This document shows positions 16,727 to 26,276 of a stretch of 64,000 bases of DNA, in pieces. The notes under the pieces are model-generated. The model was given only the letters and a program-made list of their open reading frames with translations. It was not told where the DNA came from and did no database searches. The translations under genes and the position numbers were made by a program. Each line of letters starts with the position of its first letter. Position 1 is the first letter of the stretch. The DNA comes from Salifodinibacter halophilus (GTDB taxonomy: Bacteria > Pseudomonadota > Gammaproteobacteria > Nevskiales > Salinisphaeraceae): NCBI GenBank assembly GCA_012999515.1, contig JABEEB010000001.1, positions 620,001-684,000 on the forward strand, written 5' to 3'.

Positions 16727-17514
16727 CTGACAAGACAGAGGAGGGCGGTAGCAGCGGCGCTGCTGCTGCCGGCCCGTTTTTAACGCTTTCGGGTATTGCC
16801 AAGCGCTTTGGCAGCGTCAATGCGCTCACCGGGGTGGATCTGAATGTCCATGCCGGTGAAGTGGTCGGGCTTCTGGGCGATAACGGAGCAGGGAAGTCGA
16901 CACTAGTCAAAATCATGTCCGGTGTCGAAGCGCCGAGCGCTGGGTCGGTCGCAGTGGCAGGGCAGGCAATGACCGAAGTCACGCCACAGCGGGCACGCAC
17001 TGCCGGCGTCGAGACGATTTATCAGGATCTGGCGTTAGCCAGCAATCTGGACGTGGCGGAAAACATATTTCTCGGCCGGGAAATGACCGGCCGCATGCTC
17101 GGCATCGTGCCGACAGTCAGAAGAAAGGCGATGCGTGAGCAAACGCAGGCCTCACTCGATCAACTTCGAATCCGAATCCCATCGTTACGCGCTAAGGTCT
17201 CGACACTTTCAGGTGGTCAACGACAGGCAGTAGCCATCGCACGGGCGCTCTATTGGCAAGCAAAACTCGTGATTATGGATGAACCAACCGCCGCGCTAGG
17301 CGTTTCCGAACACGACAAAGTTATTGAATTGGTCAGAGAGCTGGCCGCAAAAGGGGTCGCCGTTATTCTCGTCACGCACGTCATGCAGGACGCGCTCGCG
17401 GTTACCGACCGTATTACCGTTCTAGCCAGAGGCGCCAAAGCGATGGATCGGGCGACCCGCGATCTCGATCGAAACCAAGTGGTCCACGCGATGATGACTG
17501 GAGAAGCATCGTGA
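16723..17514 (+). CDS. single-domain sugar ABC transporter ATPase (half-length RbsA)
   Basis: 263 residues holding one complete ABC domain: GLLGDNGAGKSTLVKIMSG (Walker A), TLSGGQRQAVAIARAL (signature), KLVIMDEPTAAL (Walker B) and VTHVMQDAL (H-loop). Canonical RbsA has two fused ABC domains and about 500 residues. This gene stops after the first and overlaps rbsC cleanly (GTGA), so it is a genuine half-size form as in FrcA-type fructose importers rather than a truncation. It would work as a homodimer. The first 17 residues are a Gly/Ser/Ala-rich tail. Confidence 0.9.
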   Translation: MTDKTEEGGSSGAAAAGPFLTLSGIAKRFGSVNALTGVDLNVHAGEVVGLLGDNGAGKSTLVKIMSGVEAPSAGSVAVAGQAMTEVTPQRARTAGVETIYQDLALASNLDVAENIFLGREMTGRMLGIVPTVRRKAMREQTQASLDQLRIRIPSLRAKVSTLSGGQRQAVAIARALYWQAKLVIMDEPTAALGVSEHDKVIELVRELAAKGVAVILVTHVMQDALAVTDRITVLARGAKAMDRATRDLDRNQVVHAMMTGEAS

Positions 17515-18476
17515 ATCGAGCAAACGCAGCCCAGCTCTATCGAGCCACAACGCGGATCGCTCTCGATAACACGGTACTGGTCGCATTTCTGCTACTCGCG
17601 ATCGCTTTGGCGTTTACCACGCCGTATTTTCTGACCAGCCGCAACATTCTAAATATTTTGTTGCAGGCGGCCCCGTTCGTCATATTGGCGCTCGGCGAGC
17701 TCGCTGTCGTGCTTGTTGCCGGCATCGATCTATCTGTCGGCTCGATGGTGGGGTTGAGCGGCGTGCTGTTCGCATTTTTAACCGTCTCAACCGGTCTGCC
17801 ATGGCCGTTGGCCATCGCAGTCGCGATCGCAGCCTGTACGACGCTTGGCATAGTCCAAGGGGCGCTGATTAACTATTTCAACGTTGCCGACTTCGTCGCA
17901 ACACTCGCCGGATTATCGATTTTCCGCGGGCTGACGCTGATCATCACACAAGGAGACCCAATCCCCGGGTTGCCACCGGCTTTCAATTTCCTGGGCCAGG
18001 GGTTTATCGGGCCAATTCCGTTTCCGGTGATCATAATGGCAAGCCTCTGGGTCGTGACATCGTACTGGCTTTCCAAATCACGATCGGGGGTGCACATCTA
18101 TGCCATTGGCGGCGGCCGAACGGCCGCACACCGTGCTGGTATACCGGTCGCACGCATGCGCATGTTGCTTTACGGGTTTAGCGCATTCATGGCAAGCATT
18201 GCCGGGTTGATACTGGCAGCACGCTTGGGCACAGCCGATCCAACTGCTGGCGCCACCTATGAGTTAGCGACAATCGCCGCGGTTGTTATTGGCGGCACGA
18301 GTCTTTTCGGCGGTCGCGGTTCGGCCTGGGGCGCAGCTCTCGGCGCGTTGATTCTCGCGACAATACTAAATGGTTTGACCTTACTCGATGTACCGCCGTT
18401 TTATACGGAATTGGTGCAGGGCCTGATTATTGTGACGGCCGTGCTGTTGGATAATCTGCGGCGCCGCACAGCATAG
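17511..18476 (+). CDS. rbsC: sugar ABC transporter permease (ribose type)
   Basis: 321 residues with about ten hydrophobic segments. The RbsC/XylH signature ILALGELAVVLVAGIDLSVGS lies near residue 60-80, and GGGRTAAHRAGIPVARMR is the cytoplasmic coupling loop. GGTSLFGGRGSAWGA follows. The start is GTG 17511, overlapping the ATPase stop. It completes a binding protein-ATPase-permease importer and ends the island. Confidence 0.92.
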   Translation: MNRANAAQLYRATTRIALDNTVLVAFLLLAIALAFTTPYFLTSRNILNILLQAAPFVILALGELAVVLVAGIDLSVGSMVGLSGVLFAFLTVSTGLPWPLAIAVAIAACTTLGIVQGALINYFNVADFVATLAGLSIFRGLTLIITQGDPIPGLPPAFNFLGQGFIGPIPFPVIIMASLWVVTSYWLSKSRSGVHIYAIGGGRTAAHRAGIPVARMRMLLYGFSAFMASIAGLILAARLGTADPTAGATYELATIAAVVIGGTSLFGGRGSAWGAALGALILATILNGLTLLDVPPFYTELVQGLIIVTAVLLDNLRRRTA

Positions 18477-18715
18477 CGATCTTGCGGCGCTCGACACTCG
18501 TGTGTGCATCGAGCCAGATTAGTTATTTAACATAATATACATTATGTGTACTTAAATACAGGCGGCTCAAGCCCAATGATTACCCGCTGGACTGTATTTT
18601 CATCAGCATGTCTCCCATGTTGATTCGTCTGCGTACAGCATTGGTCGTCGCGGGCGCTAATTAAAACGCGGTAATACCGCACGAAACCATGACGACACAG
18701 CAACCGAAACGAGTC
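18477..18715. other. gene-free stretch after rbsC with an orphan AT-rich dyad
   Basis: A hairpin GCTCGA/TCGAGC at about 18489-18514 may end the rbs transcript, but no U-run follows. The dyad ACAT-AAT-ATAC-ATT-ATGT (18530-18547) looks like a regulator-binding site with no gene left next to it. The rest shows no coding signal. Confidence 0.4.
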
Positions 18716-19030
18716 GACGGCACGGCATTTCCTACGGACTGCTCGCCGCAGCGTTCTGTGTCCCGGGATATTCGTGGTACTTGGTTATACGGGCGGCCAT
18801 CGGCGACTGAGCTCGTGTTCTAGCGCTATGTAACCGTCCTATTCGCGCTCCTCGCGATACCGCTCGGCCTACTTTTTTTCGTTCGCCGCGAGCGCCACGT
18901 CGTTTAATTGGCGCCTTCGCTCGCCCAACTCGCGGTTACCGCCGCGCTTGGTTTGTTCACCCTGTATTTCTTCGAGATACTGGCATACCGCAGGCGCCGC
19001 ACCGGCTTTTTGCGCGGTGCAGCGCCTTGA
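18716..19030 (+). pseudogene. possible decayed small membrane-protein gene
   Basis: Two different plus frames give membrane-like stretches interrupted by stops. Frame one (18724-18810) includes GISYGLLAAAFCVPGYSWYL. Frame two (18827-19030) includes VTVLFALLAIPLGLLFFVRR, a stop, then LAVTAALGLFTLYFFEILAY. Together they look like a three-span membrane protein broken by a frameshift and stops. I do not recognise the family. The orphan dyad at 18530-18547 could have been its operator. Confidence 0.35.
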
Positions 19031-19037
19031 GCGTTGA

Positions 19038-19640
19038 TCAATTGGAAAATTGAGTGGCCAGACGGGCAATTTTCTCGCCCTGATAGTGCGCGATGGATAA
19101 TTCATTGTCGGAGGGCTGGCGCGAGCCATCACCGCCGGCGTAGGTCGATGCACCGTAAGGCGATCCGCCCCGCAATTCAGAAATATCGAACAGCTCCGTG
19201 GCACCGGCATAGTCAACCGGGACAATCAACATGCCGTGATGGGCCAGCGTATTCCAGAACGACGTAATGGTGGTCTCGTTGCCAGCGCCGGTCGCGCTGG
19301 AAGTAAACACGCTGGCAAGTTTATTGATCAGCCCGCCGTTGGCCCACAAACCGCCGGTCTGATCCATGAAGGTACGCATCTGGCCGGCCATATTGCCAAA
19401 GCGTGTTGGCGTGCCGAACACGATGGCGTCGTAATCACCCAGTTCGGCTGGTTCGGCCATGTCACCGGCTGGATCCTGTTTGGCACCGAGTTGATCCAGT
19501 GCTTCACGGCTCATGGTTTCGGGCACATGCTTGAGCGTTACCTCGACACCATCGACCGACGCTGCGCCTGCGGCCACGGTTTGAGCCATCGTCTCGATAT
19601 GGCCGTACATGGAATAGTAAAGAACAAGAACTTTTTTCAT
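19038..19640 (-). CDS. wrbA: NAD(P)H:quinone oxidoreductase, flavodoxin-like
   Basis: 200 residues starting at ATG 19640 ([20 protein letters not shown]). GGAG lies at suitable distance, whereas the ATG at 19649 would sit directly on the ribosome site. Family motifs are the FMN phosphate loop [29 protein letters not shown] and the C-terminal [10 protein letters not shown]. WrbA reduces quinones by two electrons and protects against semiquinone stress. It lies 31 bases after the pirin gene, so the two are co-transcribed. Confidence 0.95.
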   Translation of the reverse strand: MKKVLVLYYSMYGHIETMAQTVAAGAASVDGVEVTLKHVPETMSREALDQLGAKQDPAGDMAEPAELGDYDAIVFGTPTRFGNMAGQMRTFMDQTGGLWANGGLINKLASVFTSSATGAGNETTITSFWNTLAHHGMLIVPVDYAGATELFDISELRGGSPYGASTYAGGDGSRQPSDNELSIAHYQGEKIARLATQFSN

Positions 19641-19671
19641 AACAAACATCTCCGTCGTTTAAACTTTTAGA

Positions 19672-20553
19672 TTATTCAGACAATGTTGCCGGGGTATTAC
19701 CGAAGTGACCGGCCTGAAATCCCCGAATGGATTCCTGGATTTCTTCGGTCGAGTTCATCACAAATGGGCCGTGGCCGACGACCGGCTCGTTAATCGGTTC
19801 GCCGGTGAGAACCAACAGCTTGGCATCCGTATCAGCTGCCAGGTGGATATCGCTTTCCGCCCGGTCGAACAAAGCCAGCTCAGCATCTCGCACGGCTTCC
19901 ACGCCATCCAACTGCACCGTACCGCTGAGCACGACAACCATCGTCGTGTGCCCTTCGGGTGCGATCAGCGTAGTGGCGTCATTGCGGACGAGTCGTAGAT
20001 CCCAGACATTGATCGGACTGAACGTATCCGCGGGACCGGAAACGCCCGCATATGTGCCCGCAATCACATTCAATGACCCCACGTTTCCAGCCAGTTCCAC
20101 ACGCGGAATATCCGCCGCCCGGATAGACTGATACGACGCAGGCGCCGACTTGTCGGCAGCGCGTAGATTAACCCAGAGTTGGACCACTTCGAATCGCCCG
20201 CCCTGCTTGGCAAAAGCCGACGAATGAAACTCTTCATGAACGATACCGTTACCGGCGGTCATCCACTGTACATCGCCCTTGCCAATCACACCGCCACCGC
20301 CCGACGAATCGCGGTGCGCGACTTCACCGTCGTAGACAATGGTCACGGTTTCGAAGCCGCGATGCGGATGGGCACCGACACCGCGTGGTGTATTCGTCGG
20401 CTCAAAGTCGTGCGGCCCCGCATAATCGAGCATCAGAAATGGCGTGATGTGGTGTGCCCCCAGTCGGTCGTAGTTGAATAACGATCGAACCGGAAAACCA
20501 TCGCCAACCCAATGTCCATGTGGTGCGGCGTAAATTCCCATAATGTTTTTCAT
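19672..20553 (-). CDS. pirin family protein
   Basis: 293 residues, a two-barrel cupin. The N-terminal metal site shows GAHPHRGFETVTIVYDGEVAHRDS in part as HPHRGFETVT and later GNGIVHEE, the pirin His/Glu set. WMTAGNGIVHEEF and SINVWDL-like text follow, and the last ten residues include GHFG. Some bacterial pirins (YhhW) oxidise quercetin. The pirin-WrbA pair divergent from a LysR regulator is a common arrangement tied to quinone or aromatic stress. ATG 20553 was chosen; 20541 is an alternative. Confidence 0.92.
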   Translation of the reverse strand: MKNIMGIYAAPHGHWVGDGFPVRSLFNYDRLGAHHITPFLMLDYAGPHDFEPTNTPRGVGAHPHRGFETVTIVYDGEVAHRDSSGGGGVIGKGDVQWMTAGNGIVHEEFHSSAFAKQGGRFEVVQLWVNLRAADKSAPASYQSIRAADIPRVELAGNVGSLNVIAGTYAGVSGPADTFSPINVWDLRLVRNDATTLIAPEGHTTMVVVLSGTVQLDGVEAVRDAELALFDRAESDIHLAADTDAKLLVLTGEPINEPVVGHGPFVMNSTEEIQESIRGFQAGHFGNTPATLSE

Positions 20554-20669
20554 GCTGATTTACCGGCTATCCGGTCTCGAACTGCTGATGCCAATCATCC
20601 TATGGGCGGAACGAGGACTCGGCTAGTAGGGTAGAATCAAACGCAGCGTCTCATTAATGGAACGTCGGT

Positions 20670-21602
20670 ATGCAAGATCTCAACGATTTGTTCTATTTTG
20701 TGCAGGTCGTTGACCACGGCGGCTTCGCACCGGCAGCCCGCGCAACCGGCGTGCCGAAATCGAAACTTAGCCGTCGCATCGCAGAACTGGAAAAGCGGCT
20801 GGATGTCGGGCTGATTCATCGCAGCACACGCAGTATCACGGTTACCGAACTCGGTCAGGCCTATTACGAGCACTGCGCCGCGATGCTCTCGGAAGCCGAA
20901 GCCGCGCAGGAGACCATCGATCGCTCGATCGCCCAACCTCGAGGCCTGATTCGCATGAGTTGCCCGCCGGGATTACTGTATTTTTCGGTAGGCGAACAGA
21001 TTTCAGCGTTCATGGCACGTTATCCAAACGTGCGTGTCGAGCTCGAATCCTCGAGCCGGCGCATCGATGTGGTGCGGGAAGGTTTCGATCTCGCATTGCG
21101 CGTACGATTCCCACCGCTCGAGGACAGCGACCTAAACGTCCGGGTGTTGTCGCATAGTCCACAGCGCCTGATGGCGGCTCCGTCACTATCCGAGAACGCA
21201 CCCTGGCCTGTCACCCCGACCGATCTGAGCAAACTACCATCGCTCGATCTGCGGCGCGCTCACCATGCACATACGTGGTGCCTGGAAGGTCCCGACGGCG
21301 CTAGCGCCCAGGTTCACCACCAGCCACGTCTTGTAACCGACGACTTGATCACCTTACGACGCGCCGCCCTGGCCGGCCTCGGCATCGTCCAGTTGCCAAT
21401 GCTATTCGGGGGACAGGATATTACCGACGGCACACTTGTCGATGTGCTACCGGACTGGGCGCCACGCAGCGGTATTGTTCATGCGGTCTTTCCCTCGCGA
21501 CGCGGTCGCTTGCCAGCCGTGCGATTGTTAATCGACTTTTTGGCGACCCAGTTCGCGGAACAGGATTTCTTAACCCATACTGGCATCGAAACCGAAATTT
21601 AA
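20670..21602 (+). CDS. LysR-family transcriptional regulator
   Basis: 310 residues. The N-terminal winged helix (DLNDLFYFVQVVDHGGFAPA, then GVPKSKLSRRIAELEKRLDV and LIHRSTRSITVTELG) is typical, followed by the two-lobed effector domain. It resembles regulators of the YhaJ/DsdC-like pirin-linked group. It is transcribed away from pirin-wrbA with a 116-base shared gap, and probably activates that operon in response to a quinone-like signal. The effector is unknown. Confidence 0.92.
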   Translation: MQDLNDLFYFVQVVDHGGFAPAARATGVPKSKLSRRIAELEKRLDVGLIHRSTRSITVTELGQAYYEHCAAMLSEAEAAQETIDRSIAQPRGLIRMSCPPGLLYFSVGEQISAFMARYPNVRVELESSSRRIDVVREGFDLALRVRFPPLEDSDLNVRVLSHSPQRLMAAPSLSENAPWPVTPTDLSKLPSLDLRRAHHAHTWCLEGPDGASAQVHHQPRLVTDDLITLRRAALAGLGIVQLPMLFGGQDITDGTLVDVLPDWAPRSGIVHAVFPSRRGRLPAVRLLIDFLATQFAEQDFLTHTGIETEI

Positions 21603-21760
21603 TGCACCCCACCGTCACAGGGCCACGATTGGTCCTTGGGGCGCAACGAGTTCTCGCCACAAGCTATCGCGCTGACGCGGTCGTGGGCCTCTGAGTTGTC
21701 GTAGACCTCGCCGAACGCGACGGACTACCGACTCATCAGATCACCAGTAAAAGCGCTTTT

Positions 21761-22930
21761 TTAGAATTCGGTATGTGCGGCCGAGTGTTCCTGATGGCAT
21801 GCCTCGAATTCGGTGGACATACCGGGCATATGGGGCTGATCACCCAGCACATCCTCGATATAAAGCGCCTGCACGAATATCTGAGCGCACAGAGAGATGG
21901 GTGCGGCGAGCATCATTCCGAATGTGCCAGCGATTGCGAAGCCAAGTGTCTGGGCAATCAGCAAAAATCCCGGCGCAATCGAAACAGCACGACGCTGGAT
22001 CAACGGTGCAAGAATATACCCCTCGAGTATGTGCAGAACCAGATAGAGGCCGGCTGCATAGAATGCGATGTCGACTCCCTGTAGCCCTGCGACTAGCACC
22101 GCTGGAACCGCCGATAGGATGGCGCCTAGATACGGGATAAAGGTCAACACACCAGCGATAAGACCTAGAGATACAGCAAAGGGGACATCCAATAACGCCA
22201 GACCGACCGCGCTGCCGATACCCACCGCGATCATTGATAGCCCACGGCCAATCAACCAACGGCGAAGCACCCACCCTACTGCGACCAACAATTTTTGGGT
22301 GCGCTGTCGTCGATCCTTGGGCACGAGTCGTATCAACGCGTTCAAATAGGCCGACGGCGTAAACGCCAGGTAGAAGCCGATAATAGCGACCACGAATGCG
22401 TTGGCCAGCGTGCTAATGGTGAGTGTAGCCGCACTCGATAGTTGACCGCTTAAGCGTGTACCAATCGATGTGTCGCTTTTATTGGATTGACCGCTAGCCC
22501 CGCGGTTGTTGTTGCTGGCCATATCCGCGCTACCCGAATCACGCACCCAAGAAGGCGCGAGGTGGGCCTGCTCGAGATTATGGGATATGCGATCGACCGA
22601 ATGCGCAATCTGTGCCCGAAGTTGCGGCGCCTTGGCAGTGACATTGATAGCGCCGAACGTGATGATGCCGGCCAGACAAGCGACCACAATCACACTGGCA
22701 GCAGCAATAGACAGATGCCGGGAGATGGGCACGATGCCATGGATAAGCCGGGCCAGCCCATCAAGTGCAATGGCCAGGATTACGGCCGCGATGACCAGTA
22801 ATAAACCGTTGATGGCATACCAGACAAACCAGCCCGCCACCACTAACGCAGCGGCCACCGCGCAAGCCAACAGGAAGCGGCCGAGAAACTGACGGTCGAC
22901 CGTCGGCTTGTCATCCGTTTGTTGTGTCAT
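21761..22930 (-). CDS. AI-2E family permease
   Basis: 389 residues. Two N-terminal hydrophobic pairs, a long polar region (about 100-180, including an Asn/Ser/Gly-rich stretch near SNNNRGASGQSNKS), then C-terminal spans with GLIAGVLTFIPYLGAILSAV and LEGYILAPLIQRRAVSIAP. These are the best conserved parts of the AI-2E/PerM family, trimeric or pentameric permeases of poorly defined substrate. The polar insert seems longer than usual. A second member lies at 51968. Confidence 0.9.
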   Translation of the reverse strand: MTQQTDDKPTVDRQFLGRFLLACAVAAALVVAGWFVWYAINGLLLVIAAVILAIALDGLARLIHGIVPISRHLSIAAASVIVVACLAGIITFGAINVTAKAPQLRAQIAHSVDRISHNLEQAHLAPSWVRDSGSADMASNNNRGASGQSNKSDTSIGTRLSGQLSSAATLTISTLANAFVVAIIGFYLAFTPSAYLNALIRLVPKDRRQRTQKLLVAVGWVLRRWLIGRGLSMIAVGIGSAVGLALLDVPFAVSLGLIAGVLTFIPYLGAILSAVPAVLVAGLQGVDIAFYAAGLYLVLHILEGYILAPLIQRRAVSIAPGFLLIAQTLGFAIAGTFGMMLAAPISLCAQIFVQALYIEDVLGDQPHMPGMSTEFEACHQEHSAAHTEF

Positions 22931-23612
22931 AGCAAGCGCTATCAGTCATTGTTGTCGCGTGTGCCTTGTTGCACCAAGCGCCGCATGGCACGAGCACTCA
23001 AGCCGGTCACGCGTCGTGCATGGTAACGAGTCGTCGCGAGTAACAGTTTCGCTCGACACAACCGATGGTCAGTTCCATGCCAGTCACGTGCAATCTCAGA
23101 CCCTCTGACGAACACTCTAATTGAGCTGTCTCAGCTGCGCTTGTATATAATCTATGCAAACGGGTTGACCGATACATACCACGTACGTGATAAATATACG
23201 TACCGTATAGACTGTTGGTTCCATGCCGCTGACCGGCCGCTTCTCTACGCTAGGCGCTAGACGTGCCACTTGCGCGCAGTTGATTGATGCCCATCAAATC
23301 AGACGGTCCCAGTCATGAACTCGAGCGCTACGATGCTGTCTCGCCCTTTATTGGCGCAACAGGCTGCCCACGCACTTTTGACTGGACCCCCCAAGCATTC
23401 GAAGATAACGCGCAGTTGCCCCATAGATCGCCTATCACGCCCAATCACGGCGGCCTTGATGGACGACACACCGCAGTTGAACGGAATACACCCCCAAAAC
23501 CCGACATCGCCGCGTAAAAAGACTACGACGACGCATGCCGCTTGATGATTGAATAAAACGCGCCGGCCAGCCGACAGGCCTGCCGGTTGTCTTAGCCATA
23601 GGAACGAACGCC
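22931..23612. other. intergenic region, no gene recognised
   Basis: About 680 bases. A 77-codon frame at 23284-23517 (+) has no recognisable features. The stretch 23160-23215 is AT-rich with CACGTACGTG (23180-23189) and TTGACC (23165-23170), and may hold the aldolase promoter. A GC-rich inverted repeat CCGGC/GCCGG lies at about 23561-23586, close to the aldolase start. Confidence 0.4.
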
Positions 23613-24662
23613 ATGATCGATATCGAAAGCCACCTCGGCAATGAAGCCGACGACCTGCTGGGTCACAAATGCGAGACCATTGACAAGAGCAATCTCTATC
23701 TCCCCGGCCCGGATTTCGTCGACCGAGTCGTCGCGGACAGCGATCGTTCGCCCGCTGTCATGGCCTCTTTGCAACGGTTATTCGACCACGGCCGCCTCGG
23801 CGGCACGGGGTATCTCGGCCTGCTGCCAGTCGATCAGGGTATCGAACACTCGGGTGGCGCCTCGTTCGGGCCCAATCCGATCTACTTCGACCCGAAAAAC
23901 ATCGTGGAACTGGCCATGGAAGGTGGCTGCAACGGTGTGGCATCGACGCTCGGCGTATTGTCCAGTGTGGCCCGGCGCTACGCCCATCGAATCCCGTTCA
24001 TACTCAAGCTCAACCACAACGAAACGCTGTCCCTGCCCCCTGTCTCCGACCAGACCTTGTTCGCCGATGTGGAACAAGCTAAGAACATGGGGTGTGCAGC
24101 GGTCGGCGCGACGATCTACTACGGCTCCCCCGAGTGTCGCCGGCAAATTCAGGAAATCAGCGAAGCTTTCGAGCGCGCTCACGAGCTTGGCATGGCTACG
24201 GTATTGTGGGCATACCTGCGTAACGACGCCTTCAAAAAAGACGGCGTCGATCACCACACATCGGCTGATTTAACCGGGCAAGCCATCCACATGGCGGCCA
24301 CAATCAATGCCGATATCGTCAAGCAGAAAATGGCCACCAATAACCGCGGCTACACCGAAATCGGCTTCGGTAATACGCACGAGCGCGTCTATGACACGTT
24401 GTCATCCGACCACCCGATCGACTTGGCCCGCTATCAAGTGGCTAACTGTTATATGGGCCGTACCGGCCTGATCAATTCCGGCGGCAGCTCAGGGTCGGAC
24501 GACTATGCACAGGCTGTGCGCACGGCTGTCATCAATAAACGCGCGGGCGGTACGGGCCTGATTTCCGGCCGCAAAGCGTTCCAGAAATCGATGAAAGACG
24601 GCGTTGCGCTCCTAAATGCGATCCAGGACGTATATCTCGACGACAATGTAACGATCGCATAG
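23613..24662 (+). CDS. fbaB: class I fructose-bisphosphate aldolase (DhnA/FbaB type)
   Basis: 349 residues. [22 protein letters not shown] is the DhnA-family N-terminal signature (seen here from [14 protein letters not shown]), followed by [24 protein letters not shown] and [12 protein letters not shown], where the Schiff-base lysine is expected. [12 protein letters not shown] and [15 protein letters not shown] form the phosphate site. It cleaves fructose-1,6-bisphosphate, and some class I enzymes also take tagatose-bisphosphate. A weak AGGAA site precedes ATG 23613. Phosphomannomutase follows in the same operon, suggesting a gluconeogenic route to sugar nucleotides. Confidence 0.94.
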   Translation: MIDIESHLGNEADDLLGHKCETIDKSNLYLPGPDFVDRVVADSDRSPAVMASLQRLFDHGRLGGTGYLGLLPVDQGIEHSGGASFGPNPIYFDPKNIVELAMEGGCNGVASTLGVLSSVARRYAHRIPFILKLNHNETLSLPPVSDQTLFADVEQAKNMGCAAVGATIYYGSPECRRQIQEISEAFERAHELGMATVLWAYLRNDAFKKDGVDHHTSADLTGQAIHMAATINADIVKQKMATNNRGYTEIGFGNTHERVYDTLSSDHPIDLARYQVANCYMGRTGLINSGGSSGSDDYAQAVRTAVINKRAGGTGLISGRKAFQKSMKDGVALLNAIQDVYLDDNVTIA

Positions 24663-24699
24663 CACTCGATAAGTGCAGCGATCACCAGGAGAATCAACG

Positions 24700-26055
24700 G
24701 TGGGTGAATACTACGACTTTTTCAAAGCCTACGACGTCCGAGCGCGTGTGCCAGACGAACTCGATGCCGATCTCGCTTACAGGATCGGTCAATCGTTTGT
24801 CGGCGTCTTCAATCTGAAGACCGTAGTGCTTGGACGTGATATGCGACTGTCCAGTCCGGATATCGCCAATGCGCTTGCCGGCGGTTTGACCGCGGCTGGC
24901 GCCGACGTGCTCGATATCGGACTGAGCGGGACCGAAGAAGTCTATTACGGCGTGATCGCACAGCAGGCCGATGGCGGTGTCATGGTCACGGCCAGCCATA
25001 ACCCGAAGGACTACAACGGCCTGAAGTTCGTGCGCGAAGGGGCGCGGCCCATCAGCAGCGACACGGGGCTAGCCGATATCGAAGCATCCGCCTATTACGG
25101 TGATATCAACCCACCGGCGCAGGCCGGAACGCGTCGCGAGTTGGCTCAACGCAGCGATTATGTCGATTTCCTGCTCGGCCAGATCAAGCGCGATCACATG
25201 AAACCGCTAAAGATCGTGGCCAACCCCGGCAATGGCTGTGCCGGCCTGGTCGTCGATGCATTGGCCGATCAGCTGCCGTTCGAGATCATACGCATGAATT
25301 TCGAGCCGGACGGCCACCTACCCAACGGTATTCCAAATCCACTGCTGCCCGAGAACCGCAGCGTCACGGCCGAGGCGGTTCGAGCACACGGCGCTGATCT
25401 CGGCGTGGCTTGGGATGGCGACTTCGATCGTTGCTTTTTCTTCGACGAGCGCGGCGAATTCGTCGAGGGCTATTACATAGTTGGCCTGTTAGCGGAAATG
25501 CTGCTGACAATGACGCCAGGTGCAGCGATCGTGCACGACCCGAGGCTCGTCTGGAACACACTGGCCCAGGTTGAAGCCGGCGGTGGCCAAACGGTTGCCT
25601 CGAAATCGGGCCACTCGTTCATGAAACAGGTCATGCGCGAATCCGATGCACTCTATGGCGGCGAAATGAGCGCACACCATTATTTCCGTGAATTCGGCTA
25701 CGCCGATAACGGCACCCTACCTTGGCTGGTGCTGGCCCAACTCTTAAGCGAAACCGACCAGACAATGTCCAGCCTGGTGGCATCCCGGATCGCGGCGTTC
25801 CCGGCCTCGGGCGAAATCAATCGCGAAATTAACGATCCAACGGCCGCGCTGGCCGATCTCGAATCCCACTACACGGATGCTGCCGAGTCGGTCGACTATC
25901 TCGACGGGCTATCAATGGACTTCGGCAACTGGCGCTTCAACCTGCGTAAGTCGAATACCGAACCGGTCGTGAGGCTGAACGTCGAAACGCGCGGTGACCA
26001 GGCTTTACTCCAGGAGAAAACCGACGAGCTCCTGGCGCGCATCGACGCGAATTAA
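24700..26055 (+). CDS. phosphomannomutase/phosphoglucomutase
   Basis: 451 residues from GTG 24700, which has AGGAG at 8 bases; an upstream in-frame start at 24673 lies before that site. The four expected motifs are present: VMVTASHNPKDYNGLK with the phosphoserine, DGDFDRCFF for magnesium, GGEMSAHHYFRE for the sugar, and RKSNTEPVVRL for phosphate. It interconverts mannose or glucose 6- and 1-phosphates for polysaccharide precursors. It follows the aldolase by 37 bases. Confidence 0.95.
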   Translation: MGEYYDFFKAYDVRARVPDELDADLAYRIGQSFVGVFNLKTVVLGRDMRLSSPDIANALAGGLTAAGADVLDIGLSGTEEVYYGVIAQQADGGVMVTASHNPKDYNGLKFVREGARPISSDTGLADIEASAYYGDINPPAQAGTRRELAQRSDYVDFLLGQIKRDHMKPLKIVANPGNGCAGLVVDALADQLPFEIIRMNFEPDGHLPNGIPNPLLPENRSVTAEAVRAHGADLGVAWDGDFDRCFFFDERGEFVEGYYIVGLLAEMLLTMTPGAAIVHDPRLVWNTLAQVEAGGGQTVASKSGHSFMKQVMRESDALYGGEMSAHHYFREFGYADNGTLPWLVLAQLLSETDQTMSSLVASRIAAFPASGEINREINDPTAALADLESHYTDAAESVDYLDGLSMDFGNWRFNLRKSNTEPVVRLNVETRGDQALLQEKTDELLARIDAN

Positions 26056-26085
26056 GTCCGGCACCATCGCCGCGAGCCTGTTTTG

Positions 26086-26115
26086 GAGCGCACGGTACTC
26101 GCCAGCCGTGCGCTC
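26086..26115 (+). terminator. hairpin after the phosphomannomutase gene
   Basis: GAGCGCACGG (26086-26095) pairs perfectly with CCGTGCGCTC (26106-26115) over a 10-base loop, 30 bases after the stop. There is no U-run, so it may act as a processing or stability element instead of an intrinsic terminator. Confidence 0.55.
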
Positions 26116-26276
26116 TAGCGATCGGCATCACGCGACCGCACAGGCGCACGCTTTAGTGGCTTTTCCTCGCCATCGGAGATCGGTCGGGTCGGTGCTGCCG
26201 TGCTGCCGTGCCCGACTCTTGGCGGCACATCTTGATTTGCCGGTAAACAAACCAAGATGCCCGCGTAACATCAGGT

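Noticed and set aside
18869-19225. 118-codon minus frame overlapping the wrbA end
   Set aside because: It runs through the C-terminus of WrbA in another frame and has no motifs.
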